64,000 bases of DNA, from positions 4,544,001 to 4,608,000 of the forward strand of contig OX345643.1 of assembly GCA_947044365.1 (NCBI GenBank), written 5' to 3'. The position numbers and the translations under genes are program-made. The first letter of the stretch is position 1; each line of letters opens with the position of its first letter. The notes beneath the pieces are model-generated. The model was not told the origin of the DNA. It saw only the letters and a list, made by a program, of their open reading frames with translations, and searched no databases. This document shows positions 44,122 through 59,100 of this stretch, one piece after another. This DNA is from Petrosia ficiformis. Lineage: Eukaryota; Porifera; Demospongiae; Haplosclerida; Petrosiidae.

Positions 44122-47100
44122 TCATAACTCCACATATCTATCCACAGGACGTAGAGTTCCAGTACCTTTTCTTTTAATGAAATATTCCCTGTCTGCTTTC
44201 TTGTTGATATGTTCCACCATGTTGGTAGCACGTGTTAGTGCCTACAAAACAATATTAAATGCAAGAATGTGTAAATAATATATAGACCGCAAAAACAACT
44301 TGAGTCAGATTTCAACTTTTGAAGCATGGGCCAAATTGGCTCAAGTATGTGCACCATTGGGAATACATTTTGAGCCAATTAACAAAGAGTTAATGCTGTT
44401 AGTGACAATATAATCATAATTAACTGTGCTATCTGGCCCAAAGAGAGAACTGTGCTGTGCCAAATAAGAAGCTCTTTGGGTCAGTGGTGCGCCATATGAG
44501 CTTATCAAGAGTGTATATCTTGTACATGTATTTCTACCATATTTAGAACTAAAGAAACTACAACTTAGCATCAGATGTGTAACTACAGCCTCCTACCTGA
44601 GTTCTTTGAAGTTGGCAGAGAAAAAAGCCTTTTTGCACACGCGCTAATTAATTAGCTTTTTAATTTCCCATGCAACTGTAACACCATTTGTAATCTTTCT
44701 GCTTCACTTAGCTGAAAATAGGTCAATATGTCCCTCTATTTCCTACCTTCCCCTCCAAATAAACAATCCTAAGGAATGTAGATTATACTAAACTCTTACC
44801 TCAGCAGTGCTTTCTTGCACTCCAACACATAAGTCAATATATTTTACAAATTGTTCTTGTACAAAGTCAGATCGTTCTTCTTCATGTTTCTCGAAATCCT
44901 AATAGAATACACAGATATATATCATGTATATACAGGATATATATGCTCATTATGCTGATAAAGTATCCCTGTGATTACTCTGTACTGACAATTAATCATG
45001 GTCCGATACAGCCAAACTCCATTACTGATGTCTTTCTAATGTTTGAAACCCAACAGCCTGGTATGGTTATTTGCTTCTTACTTTAATGCTTCTTGAATCA
45101 CACTAATACACTGTACACTAATACTAATTCAGTATACTAATACTAGTTCAGTACACTAATGCTAGTTCAGTATAGTCATACTAGTTCAGTATACTAATAC
45201 TAGTTCAGTATACTAACACTAGTTCAGTATACTAATACTAGTTCAGTACACTAATGCTAGTTCAGTATAGTCATACTAGTTCAGTATACTAACACTAGTT
45301 CAGTATACTAATACTAGTTCAGTACACTAATGCTAGTTCAGTATAGTCATACTAGTTCAGTATACTAACACTAGTTCAGTATACTAATACTAGTTCAGTA
45401 CACTAATGCTAGTTCAGTATAGTCATACTAGTTCAGTACACTAATACTAGTTCAGTATACTAATACTAGTTCAGTACACTAATGCTAGTTCAGTATAGTC
45501 ATACTAGTTCAGTATACTAACACTAGTTCAGTATACTAATGCTAGTTCAGTATAGTCATACTAGTTCAGTATACTAATACTAGTTCAGTATACTAATACT
45601 AGTTCAGTACACTAATACTAATTCAGTATACTAATACTAGTTCAGTACACTAATACTAGTTCAGTATACTCATACTAGTTCAGTATACTAATACTAGTTC
45701 AGTATACTAATACTAGTTCAGTACACTAATGCTAGTTCAGTATAGTCATACTAGTTCAGTATACTAATACTAGTTCAGTATACTAATACTAGTTCAGTAC
45801 ACTAATGTTAGTTCAGTATAGTCATACTAGTTCAGTACACTAATACTAATTCAGTATACTATTACTAATACTAGTTCAGTACACTAATGCTAGTTCAGTA
45901 TACTAATACTAGTTCAGTACACTAATGCTAGTTCAGTATAGTCATACTAGTTCAGAACACTAACACTAGTTCAGTATACTAATACTAGTTCAGTACACTA
46001 ATGCTAGTTCAGTATAGTCATACTAGTTCAGTATACTAACACTAGTTCAGTATACTAATACTAGTTCAGTATACTAATACTAGTTCAGTACACTAATGCT
46101 AGTTCAGTATAGTCATACTAGTTCAGTATACTAATACTAGTTCAGTACACTAATACTAGTTCAGTATACTAATACTAGTTCAGTATACTAATACTAGTTC
46201 AGTACACTAATACTAGTTCAGTATACTCATACTAGTTCAGTATACTAATACTAGATCAGTATACTCATACTAGTTCAGTACACTAATACTAGTTCAGTAC
46301 ACTCATACTAGTTCAGTAAACTAATACTAGTTCAGTATACTGACACTAGTTCAGTACACTAATACTAGTTCAGTATACTAATACTAGTTCAGTACACTAA
46401 TACTAGTTCAGTATACTCATACTAGTTCAGTATACTAATACTAGTTCAGTATACTAATACTAGTTCAGTATACTAATACTTGTAATACATTTACACTCTT
46501 ACTCTACAAGCAGCAATCATGTTATCCAACCAGGTTCTTTGTGCTTGATTATAATTTTTTTCCAGTCTCATCATATCTTCACCTGTTTAAAAATGTTGAT
46601 TAAAAGTGGTTATGTCTATAGCAAAAAATGATTTGCAATACATATTACCCAACAAGTGATATCTACATAACTACATAACTAAAGGTCATTCGCATTCATC
46701 TTGACCTCAGCAAACTGTTCATAACATTAGTTTAGACTAACGACCAATGATCTTTTTACCTTCAATATTTTTATATAATTATCTCTTTTTTTGTGTATAT
46801 CAAATATCAATTCTTTGCTTCATGTATTAGTTTACTTTATGTATGACCAGGGGGCATTTTGGTTGCTATTGTCCTTGTTATATAATGTTTGGTCCTCTAT
46901 TTAATATTTAAATCTTAACTTTCATTGAGCAATAAAGAAAGATGAATTACGAAACATGCCTTTTTTTCGTAATTGTCCTCATATTTTTTTTTTCTGGTGA
47001 GAACCGCTATATAAGCTTAGAGAGAACCCTGCTTATGACATTAAACTATACACTATATTATATATAAAGTCATCATATCATAATTTTCAGGTCATCATGA

Positions 47101-50100
47101 ATGTGAACAGACTCTAGTAAATAACCATCATATACATGTAGATTGTAGAACAGTTTTAAGTGATTTCAAATTATTTCAAATTGAAACTCTGATTCTAATG
47201 AAAATGAGCATTTTCATTATATTTGTAGACATTGAAAAAGCTTTAAAATCGCAAGAAATGACATTACTAGTACAATATTGGTTATATCACTCAAAATTTA
47301 ATGATACCGAACTAAAAAAAATGCCCAATAATGACCGATACCGATTATCAATCTGATTATCTGTGCATCACTATATAGGAGTAGGACAAGACTGTCCACC
47401 AGTTACATTAATATTTCCATACCACTGTTATCACACACATACATGTACACACACACACACATACATACCTGACTTGACATCCGATATGCTACTTTGCTAT
47501 AAATGGTAAAATGTATAATTTACAAAGCAATTCATGAAGATGAAAACTTACTCTTCTTAATAAACCCCTGACGTTATCTTTTCCACTAAGACATATTCTG
47601 GCCTGGCATGAAAATGAATTACATGACATCATATTACATCATATTACATCCTATTACATCACGGCATGAGAATGAATTACATGACATCATATTACATCAT
47701 ATTACATCATATTACATCATATTACATCATATTACATCACAATGTTTAGTTACCTTTTCTACACTTGTATCTAGTACTTGTACTTGTTTTCTTGATTTTT
47801 CAACAATATATTCATGCTAAAGCATATTAAATAATTATAGTTAACTATTTTGCCAGAAAAAGGCAAAGTCTCTTTTCAATTTTTACAACATTATTCCATA
47901 AACAGTTACGAATGTAGTGTAGTGTTATATATAACTAAACTATAACTAAATTACAAGTCTACTGTAATAACTATAACTAACTAAAATGAAAATTGGCCAA
48001 TAATGGGCACTTTTAGTTAAACTAAAACTAAAACCCTTTTAGTAAGCCATATTATTTTAGATTGAACTATAACTAAACTAAAAGTTTAATAAACTAGTCA
48101 TATTATAACTATAACTAAAAGTAGTCATTATTGTCAAACTAAAACAACACTAGTGAAAACTGGGGGCCGAAGAAGTAAGTGTAACTGCAGTCTAACATAA
48201 AAACTGAAGTACTCTTTCCAGGTTCTAATGATGACTTCTCCATGTCTGAAAACTTATTATATTTACTTGTTAAAGATTCTTGCATCAACTTTATACTGTT
48301 TCTCTGCTATATACAACAGCTTTTAGTATTATTTGCAGTCTTCCTGAATCTTAATTCCTGCTGGTCTGTAGCTCAGCGCGCATTCTTTTAGGTGCTATAC
48401 CCATTAATTGACTAAGCCCACCAGAATGATACAACTTCCTTAACTACGTATACAATGTATACTCATGTAGATGAGACAAATAAATATAATTATAATTACT
48501 ATGATCAAACGCTTACATTTAATCGCTTGTCATTTCGCCATTTTGTAAAGGAAGTCAATTAAATTTGGTATCCAGGAAGGGGTATTATTAAGCTTGTTGG
48601 ATATTCAATTTTATTCACTTCCTGTACAAAATGGCGGAATGATGAGCGATTGAAGGTAAACGTTTGATCATAATAATTTTGCAGGAAAAGGTCCCTTTTC
48701 GAAAATTAGGTCACATGTAGATTCAATCTAGCAATCACAGGGATGGCCCTATGGGACATAAAAATGGCCAATTATGAAATAATTAGAAATAGAGTGACAT
48801 TTATTATGATATTCTGTTTCTGGGGACTACAGTATATCCGCTGTACATACAAATTCCATTAGCAGTAATATATTACCTCTTTTCTTGTTATCTTTTGTGA
48901 CTCTTTGAATTCAATTAGAGGTTTCTCAACCTCAATACCCAACTACAAACAAAACATATAAAATCAGTAAATACTTCATATCAGTGACAGCAGGTGAGAA
49001 GAAAGATAATGTGTATTTGGCAGTGATATGCATAGCTAAAAAATAGTATTGCATATTGCTGCCAAAAGTATCATGATACAACACAATATCACAATATTTA
49101 TAAATAATAAATATGTAAAATTAATAAGTAACTTGTTTGATTATAGTTGTCAAAACGAAATTAATTAAAGATATGCACACTAGCTTGTTATAATTGCTTT
49201 TAAGTATAAAAATACCCAACCTTAATCCAAAAGTCAATATTATATCACAATATTGAATGACCTCAAAATTAGTATGTGATGACTTTATATGCAATATATA
49301 ATGCAGTGTATTGTTTAATGTCATAAGGTTAATACATGATTATAAAGATAACTCAATAATGGATTGAAATTTGACATATACAAAAAACAAGTGTATATAG
49401 AGAAAAAAAACATCCCTATGATTGCTTTACAAATTTAAGTGAAGATAAAAGTATGCTTTGTGGTGTCCAGCATTCACTAATCATGGCTGACTTTATCATG
49501 CCTGAAACACAACAGCATACTATAGTTATTATTTCGATTATCTACTCTCTTTACCTTTTAAAGAATCTTGTAGAACTTTAGGAATATATTTCAGGTAGAA
49601 TAGCTAGCTATTAGTTCCAGTTTCTACGTAGGCTTTCTTTCTGCTGGTCTGTAGAGCTCGAGCGCGCGTTCTTTTACGCGCCACGCCCATTAATTGACCG
49701 AGCCCCCCCCCCGAGAATGACGTAACTTCCTTAACTACGTATACAACCCATACTCATGCAAGTTAGTGATGGGCGATACCAGAAATTTCCATTTCGATAC
49801 GATACCAAGTAGTTTGGGATTGAGTATCGATAGTATCGAGTACTGGAATGAGTACTGGAAAATTGCGCATGTTCAGTAACACGTGGCCACAGCCACGTGT
49901 TACTGAGCATGCGCAGTTCTCCACAATGGCGAACAATTATTATTTTTATAATTATTATTATATTATTAAAATTTAATTAATAATAGATAAATTTTAAAAT
50001 AAAATAATTTTAAAAAAACGTCAGGAAATGGGTGTGGTAATAAATTATAACGTCATAAAGTGGGTGTGGATTCGGTACTCGATGCCAAGACCAGTACTCG

Positions 50101-53100
50101 ATACCAGGAATCGAAGCACTGGTATCGAATACTCGAGTACTTTGGTATCGAATCGCCCATCACTAATGCAAGTGACACAAGAATATATAATAATTATTAT
50201 ATATATATAATTATATAAACATACATTGAACCCGTGGGAAAGCAATCATAGGTATGGCCCTACGGGCCATAATAACGGGAAAGTCTGTTATACACATATT
50301 GATATGTTAATATGTGCTGCACATCACTAGTAAATAGCTACCTTTAAATAAAGTCTGTTCACATTCATGATGTCCTCAAAATTATGATGTGATGACTTTA
50401 TATGTAATATATTGTATAGTTTAATGTTATAAGGTTAATACATGATTATACTGTAACTCAATAATGAAGCAGTTGATTGAAATTTGACATACACAAAAAG
50501 AATGGGAAGATAATTATATGAAATCTGTGCAGGTAAAATGTTTGTTAGTCATTCCAAACTAATGTTATGAACATTATTCTGAGGTCACAGTGAATGTGAA
50601 CAATCTTTATTAAATATTATTAGGAAACTAACTAAATTTCATGTCCAGGAAGAGTAACTAAAAGTCATTCCCGTTCACATTGACCTCAGAAAAATGTTCA
50701 TAACTTTAGTTTGGAATGTCCAACAATCATTTTACCTGCACCATTTTAACATAATAGTCTTTCCCGTTATTTTTTGTATATGTCAAATTTCACTTCATTA
50801 TTGAGTTATCTTTATAATCATGTATTAACCTTATGACATTAAACTATACAGTACTACATTGTATATTATATATAAAGTCATCACATACTAATTTTGAGGT
50901 CATCGTGAATTGCTCAATCTTGATAACAAATTTAGTCATGTTCTTATGTGAATATCTATATACATTTTGTATAAAGTAAGCATTTTCCAAATGATCCTTT
51001 TCCTCATACACAATCATGTTTATAAGTAGCAAACACAAAACATTAGTACTTTGTTTATGAGTAACAACACATGCTACATGCTACATGTACTAATTTTTAT
51101 TCAACGTAGTATTTGTCTCACCTGGGTTGCAAATTTACTATGAGTCTCAGACCTTTCTCTTGTTTCAGCCTTTAATGCCAACCATGCTTTATGTAAAGTA
51201 CTATGAAGAGAAAATAAAATATAATTAATCAAGTCAATTGACATTTTACAAAAAATTAGAAAATTATAATTATGCATAGAGGCAAGTTTGTGTCATTTGA
51301 AAAGGTATAGGTTTGATGCGTTTTGAAGCATGGGCCAAATTGGCTTAATAATGGTTAGTGTGTGCGACTATGCACCATTGGGAAGACATTTTGAACCAAT
51401 TACAAAGAGTTAATGCTGTTAGTGACAATATGATCATAATTAACTACGCTAAAGAGGGAACTATGCAATGCCAAATAAGAAGCTCTTTGGGCCAACGGTG
51501 CGCCATATAAGCTTATCAAAAACACTAAGGCTGGGATGATTAATTGATTATCAATCGATATTGAAAATTCTTCTGATTATCGATTATAGGTCTGTGATAT
51601 TGATTATGCTAATTATTCCAGAAGACATACTTTTCAAGCATGCAACAGCAAAAATGTAGTGACAGGAAGCCTTTTTGATCATCAAATGGGAGGAGTTTCC
51701 TTCCTTAATTGACTTAATTGGCCTAATTACTTCCGCTGATTTTAATTGAGTATCAATCAATTTGAGAATAGTGATAATCAATTTCAGAATTTCAGCTAAT
51801 TCAGAGGCATAAGTAACACTGATTATACATGTACACCCTTTGAGCAGTTGCATGTACATAATTACATTTAATACATTGGTAATTATGGTAACAATCTAAA
51901 TATGAATAGATACTTCAAAGTGAGACAAATAAATATAATCATGATATAATTCTTACCCTTCTTCATTATCTCCTAGAGTTGATTTGGATAGTTTTGCTAA
52001 ACTACGTGCATACTGTTCCTCTATAATAGCTCTGAATGAAAATGATATAATTTTATAATACAATTAAGAATTTGAGTTACAATATATGTCAATAAATAGT
52101 AGTGATATACAAATGTACTAATAAGAGATTTTATCGATATTCCAATAATCCGATAATTACTTCACATATGTACTGATAACCGATATTGATCTGATATTAT
52201 AACTACATGTACCTTCTGGTTTCTGATTCTTTCAATGAAAATGACCATTTTCTCAATAATTATGAGTATCATAAAAGCAATATAATCACAAGAAATGACA
52301 TTATTAGTACACTTATTACAATATCAGTTACATCTTTCAGAAATAACTGATATACCGATAATGAACATAATGCCCAATAATGACCGATACTAATCCAATT
52401 ATCGGTGCATCACTAGTAAAAAGACACTATATAGAACATTAATTACTCAGTAGTTTCATTTTCACACTACAGTAGTTCAATTGTGGTTTGACAGTAATTG
52501 GTATACTTGTCAATTGAACACCACATAGTGAGACAGTAATTACTGTACTGTAATGATGACAAGGTAACTGTTATTAACATAAACTGTATATCAGTATTAG
52601 TAACTATTCCATTAGTTTACAATATATTTTAATGTTCATAGTAAGAAAGAATAATAGCGTAATTTATATTGTGTAGTGACAGTACCTTTCTTTAATAAAC
52701 TCTGCCATTTCTTTTATAGCAAATTTTCCATTAATATGTTTCTCTCTAATAACATCAAATCCAGTCTGTTCATTTTTATCAGTCTAGAGAACAGAGAATG
52801 ATTAAAATGAACAAAACTTGGCAAGCTAAAAAAACTAAGCACTTTTACTAACACACTCATTAATAAAATAAGGACATGATGAGAAAAAATATTTGTATGA
52901 TATTTTTCTCTCAACAACCATATTTAGATTTTTCTTTTGCTCTTATTTTCTTTTAAAAAAAATATATGGAGAAAAAAAAATATCCCTATGATTGCTTTGT
53001 GGTATCCAACATTCAGTAACCATGGCTTACTTTCTCATGCTGGTCTATAAAGCTCAGGCGTTGGTTCTATTATGTGCAACACCCATTACTTGACCAATTC

Positions 53101-56100
53101 CCTCAGAATGACACAACTACGTACACAACACGTACGTGTATGTGACACAAACATACAAATGCAGTACACAAAAAGTTCTTTTGGAGTGACTTTCAGCTAC
53201 AAAACTATTTAGTTTCAATTGAAGTTATCATAATCAACAAGTTGCTTAAGCGACATGAATATAAGTTGACTGGAGAAAACTCCTAGTTGTTCATTCGCTA
53301 ATGATATGTGACTTAAACTTGCAGAAAAGGATATTTTGTATCTATGAAGCTTAATAATAGCTCTTCCAGGATACCAAATCATCTTCAGTCCTTTTGCTAA
53401 ATGGCTGAAAAACATTAAATGTGAGCATTTGATTAAAATTATTTTTTTTGGGAAAAAGTTCCCTTTTGTAAATTTGGTCACATATAGATCTAAATTGTTA
53501 TAAATACCACTTTACTATAAAGAACACTAGCTTCAATATTTATCACTCACCCAAAAATGATCAATGTACGAAGGAGCTAATGGATTCAGTAAATCTTGTG
53601 GTTCTCCACCTTCAACAACAAATGTCAGTCCATTTATCTAATGAGGGTAATAAAAGTACATGTAGTTAAACCTATTTACTGATAATATAAAGAATATGTA
53701 GGGATGTAAAACTGAAAAAGAACAAACTAGATTGGGATGGTTGGTACATTAGCAACAAAATTAAAGTAACCACTTCCATATAACAACTTTGTGTTTTGCT
53801 TTTACTGTGACTAGAGTAAATGGGAATACCTTCACAGTTAGTGGTATATGATGAAAATTAAATGCAAATCATATTAGTATAAACATGTCATGGTACAGTA
53901 TGATACATTAACGAGGAATATTTTCGCAGCTTTGGGTGATTGATCCATTAGGCCACCTGTTCATGTTTATGTACAGTAGTGGGTGATTGATCCATTAGAC
54001 CACCTGTTTGTGTTTATGTACAGTAGTGGGTGATTGATCCATTAGACTACCTGTTCATGTTTATGTACAGTAGTGGGTGATTCATCCATTAGACCACCTG
54101 TTCATGTTTATGTACAGTAGTGGGTGTTTAGTAAATAGACAGTTGTAATATTAATTGTGAGTGGGATATTGGTAATGATTAGATAGTGCATAAAAAGTCA
54201 TTTATGTATATAACAATTATATATTATACTTAATTAAAACATGTATTATTTGTCATGAGTATTTGGTAATGTATATTTAATCAATGTTCTGCCCACATTA
54301 GTGGGAATAACCACATCTCATATAATAGCTATTGATACATATACAGCACTACATGCAAGTTATAATCTGACCACTACTCTATTAGCTAATAGCTTGGGCA
54401 GAACACTGTCTAACAGATGTTGAGTAAAGTTCATACACGTAGGAGGTATCCTTGGCTATCCCACAATGAACACTCACACACTGATGGTAATATACATTAT
54501 TATAATAATTATTATACTGTATATAAGATTTCATTCCATTCTATAGTCATGTGCTAGTTTGTAGAATGTAATGATATTCATAACCATACTCCATCACATG
54601 AGTTTAGAGGGGAAGCCTTGATTGCATAATTTAATAATACATTTTTTTGATATATAATTATAAATTTTATAACATACCACTTGTTGTTTTGGTCTTTTAG
54701 ATTTCTAGATATGGAGGAATAAAATTCAAGATTGTTTGAGATTACTAATTAAGCAAAACTCACCTCTCTTACTAGTCTTCCTGAAATATGGAATAGAAAA
54801 GAAGGAATCATAATAACTATTTTAAAACATTATGTATAAGGGAGCCATGTTAAGTATAACTTGAAGAGAGGTGTTTTCCATCATTCATATTACTTCACCA
54901 AGTATCATTAGAAAAACAGTAATGGTAAAGATTATTTAGATTAATAATATGTGAATTGTTCATACATGTACTATTATAGTCATAACAATGCCCCTTCATA
55001 TCATATTAGTTTGAAGTATCCAAGTGGGTGTGGCAGTATCTTCAAGGAGGGTCAAATGCCCCCAATTGAAACAAAAACCTGACTGTGATATTAAACTCAT
55101 AACAATTATTTATTTCATCATGGGTTTCTGTTCCAAAATGTCTATAATCTTGTCAACGTCTTCATTTGAGAATTTATCTGGCGATTCAATTACTATTTTC
55201 ATCAAATACGACAGATTCTCTAAGACAATTACATGTAATACTGTACATGCATGGAGTATTAGTAGAATGTACAACTTCACTCAGGATTTTCTAAATATAG
55301 AACTTTCCATTCCATTGAGTTCTGGCCTGCTGACCTGGATAAAGAATTCTATCCCCCATAATAAATCTATTCCCAGATTGTACCATATCTTGCCTTTTTT
55401 AATTGTCCAAAATCCTGAGGGACCATGCCCCCAGATCTAGATCCCCCTAGATGGAGCATGCTATGCACACTTTATTCTGCCCCCTCCCTCCCCCCTTTGG
55501 GTAAATTTGTGAAAAAATTCCTGAAAGTAGTAAAATATAAATTGATGGTACTGCTGTAGAGCCTCTGATAAAGGATGGCTTCAATTGTCCATACATATTT
55601 GTAAAGACACTTGACTGGTCTAAACAACCATTGAAAGGATACTCTACTAATCCACAGACAAAGGTATCTTTTATATAATTATACTAACCTCATGTCTACC
55701 ACATACACTTATGGTAAAATAATTATACTAAATACTATAACTTATGATTTTATATCAACCACAAAATTAATTATCATCACTTTACCAAATGCCTTTAACA
55801 GTGTGTTTACATTACACAGAAGAAAGGTTCCAGAATGGTTCTTGGAATACGACTGTCAGTTCTTACACTACTATAAAGAATGCCAGTTCAGACTACCAAT
55901 CAGCTTTTGACACAGTGCTGATCACTTCACAACTATTCTTAAAAATGTTTACACATCTAACAATAACTGTTCTGGAACCATTCTTCCAACCTGTAGTGCA
56001 AACATGCCGAGGTTCTACTATATATTACATAGTTTCATACAGGTGTTTTATTTGGGGGAGGGCTCAGGAAGTAACAGAAGATTGTGTGAAGGCAAATTAT

Positions 56101-59100
56101 CATTGAGGGGTGCGAGGGTACATTTATGTATCTACCCTCCTCCAGAAATGTTAAATCAAGGCTCTCTGAGGTTGCTTATGGTGGTTTCTGGGGCCTGTAA
56201 CTGATGATATTAGAAAATATTTGTGAAGTCTAGGGGGAGAGGGAGGGATTCCTAGGGCCCTCCCCTCTGTATGAAACCCTGAATACTTCGTACTAATCAG
56301 ATATCTATATAGTTATAGATTCAAAATAACACTTACTTTTAGTTACTCCTCCATTCATGTAACCAACTGATAGTTCATTATGAGTTGTCGTTGGTGGTGT
56401 AGGTGAAGGATTAGAACGAGATAAAGAGGGAGAATGGTTTTGAAGGGTTCCAAGTGATGGTACAATCCATGAAGTTTCTTGGGAATTATAAAAAAGGATG
56501 TGAAATTAATAAATAAAAGAAATGAGAATAATGTTTAAATTTTAAATTAAGGCGATAATGATATCATTAAAAATATAAATAGTCTATTTAGTGGTTCATC
56601 CTTCATGTACATGTAAGCCAACAAAAAATAACTAGAGTACATGTATATATGGTATTACACTAGCTATATATATATATATATATATAGTATATAGGCTAGA
56701 CGATAGGGTTGCTCTCATAGTATTGTACATGTAATATAGTACCATATATATGCTCCTGTGCATAATCTCCAATAAACACAGACACGTGCACTCACTCACC
56801 CAAAGACACACACTCACAAACACATACTAGTGTCAATAACTGCATGACTAAAACCCTTTTCAGTAAGGCATTGTGAGTTTTAGTTAATGAAACTACGACT
56901 AAATTACAGGTCTACTGTAATAACCATAACTAACTAAAATGAAAAATGGCCAATAATGGCTCTATTAGTTAGTTAACTGAAACTAAAACCCTTTTAGTAA
57001 GCCTAATATTACCTTAGTTAATTTACTAAAACTAAACTAAAGGTTTGATAAACTAGCCATACTATAATTATAACTAAAAGTAGTCATTATTGTCAAACTA
57101 AAACAACACTAATATTATAAAGTAAAGACCTTTCAGACATACACACAGATTCAATAAAATGGAATTCCCCAATGAAGTGCTAGCTGTGCTATTAGCATAC
57201 CTACAAGCTCAACACATCATAAATGAGGAATGTACATCATAATTATAAATAAATTATATAATTATGATTATAATCACCATCTTTATTGAACAATAATTGC
57301 TATCAACACAGTTATAGTAAAATATTTAAAAACATTTTCAAACAAGGTTGGGAGCGTACTAATGTAGGGCATCAAGGTCAAGTGTATCCACCTCAACACT
57401 TTCATATAACCCTTCATAAGATATCAGTTACATCACTCAAATCTAATTGATACTGATACTAATAATATTGTCAGGGTTTCATTTAGGGGGCATTTGCCCT
57501 TGCTAGAGTTTTGCCCTGTTGGAATTTGTTTGTCAATACGCATACTCTGTGTCAAATTCACGTTTCCCAACACCCCTCCCCTCAACGAATTTTGTAAATG
57601 AAAGTCTGATGGCTGATAATGACTGAAACTGATTACCATCTGATTATCATGGTTTTTTAATTACATGTACATGTACCTTTTGTAGCATTATTCACAAAAT
57701 ACACTTTGTTTTCTTGTGTAGCATATACTGTCCAACTATGTGACTGAAGGAGGACAGCAAGATGATTGGGATCAATGGAATTCTGTGAAAAATAAATATG
57801 TACATAAAATTTAAAAAAAAGAGATCATGAAATCTGGAGTCCTGGAAGAGCACATTAAGCTTCTTTGATAATGAATTTAAGTGGCTTCCACTTCCAGTAC
57901 AATATTGCCTAATCGTATTTAAATACCATCAAACATTTTTACAGATATAGTCATAATTATAATTTAATTTTATTAGTAATCAATAAATATTCAAACTAAT
58001 GATTATCTGTACTATAACTGTGACCATCTATATTATAATTTAAACCATATCTGTAAACATTTGGTCTATTTGGAAGAAACACTGTCAGATGAAATACCTA
58101 AAATTCAATAATTGTGACCGTATCTGTAAACGTTTAGACTTTTTGGACGAAACATTATCTAAATTATCTAATGAATTATATATTTTAGTGTCACTTATGT
58201 AAGTATGTATTGTATATGTAGATAATTAACCTTTAGAGTGCTGATGTTACATAAATTTGTGTATTGGTGACATTTGACCCTTATGCACTTAGGGGTATGT
58301 CCCTAGCATTATGAAGCACTCCAAATGTTCGCAATTGGTTTCGATGATAAGCCCAAGAAAATGGCTAAAAAAGGTTGATGGTTTTTGGCCTTACAAATAC
58401 CCTACAGATATATACAAATATAACTATGACAGTGCAAAACAATTAAGAACACAAACTTCCTTTGACAGTATCAAAAAATGTTCTAGCTTACTTAACAGTA
58501 TAATTAAAACTGGTGACATAAAACAATCAATAGTAAAGTAATAGAGTTAGATGAATATCATTTCTGACAGTGACTGTCAGTTAGTTTGCTTCATCACATT
58601 ATAAGAATAGTAATATAGCTATATTACCCTAACCAACTCAAACTACAGAATACAAATATAGTTCACTTCATCACATAAGAATAGTATTGTAACTAACTAT
58701 ACTTATAACAGACTGCAGAATACAAATATAGTTCACTTCATCACATAAGAATAGTATTGTAGCTATATTACTCTAACTAACTATACTTATAACAGACTGC
58801 AGAATACAAATATAGTTCACTTCATCATATAAGGATAGTATTGTAGCTATATTACTCTAACTAACTATACTTATAACAGACTGCAGAATACAAATATAGT
58901 TCACTTCATCACATAAGAATAGTATTGTAGCTATATTACTCTAACTAACTATACTTATAACAGACTGCAGAATACAAATATAGTTCACTTCATCATATAA
59001 GGATAGTATTGTAGCTATATTACTCTACCTAACTATACTTATACAAACTATAGAATACAAATATAGTTCACTTCATCATAATTATAAGGATAGTATTGTA

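Noticed and set aside
43635..46480. CRISPR-like arrays
   Set aside because: The repeats are contiguous short minisatellites without unique spacers and the genes are eukaryotic.
55024..55440. 138-codon plus-strand frame as a gene
   Set aside because: No recognised domain, no splice partners, low-complexity composition; kept only as an unassigned stretch.
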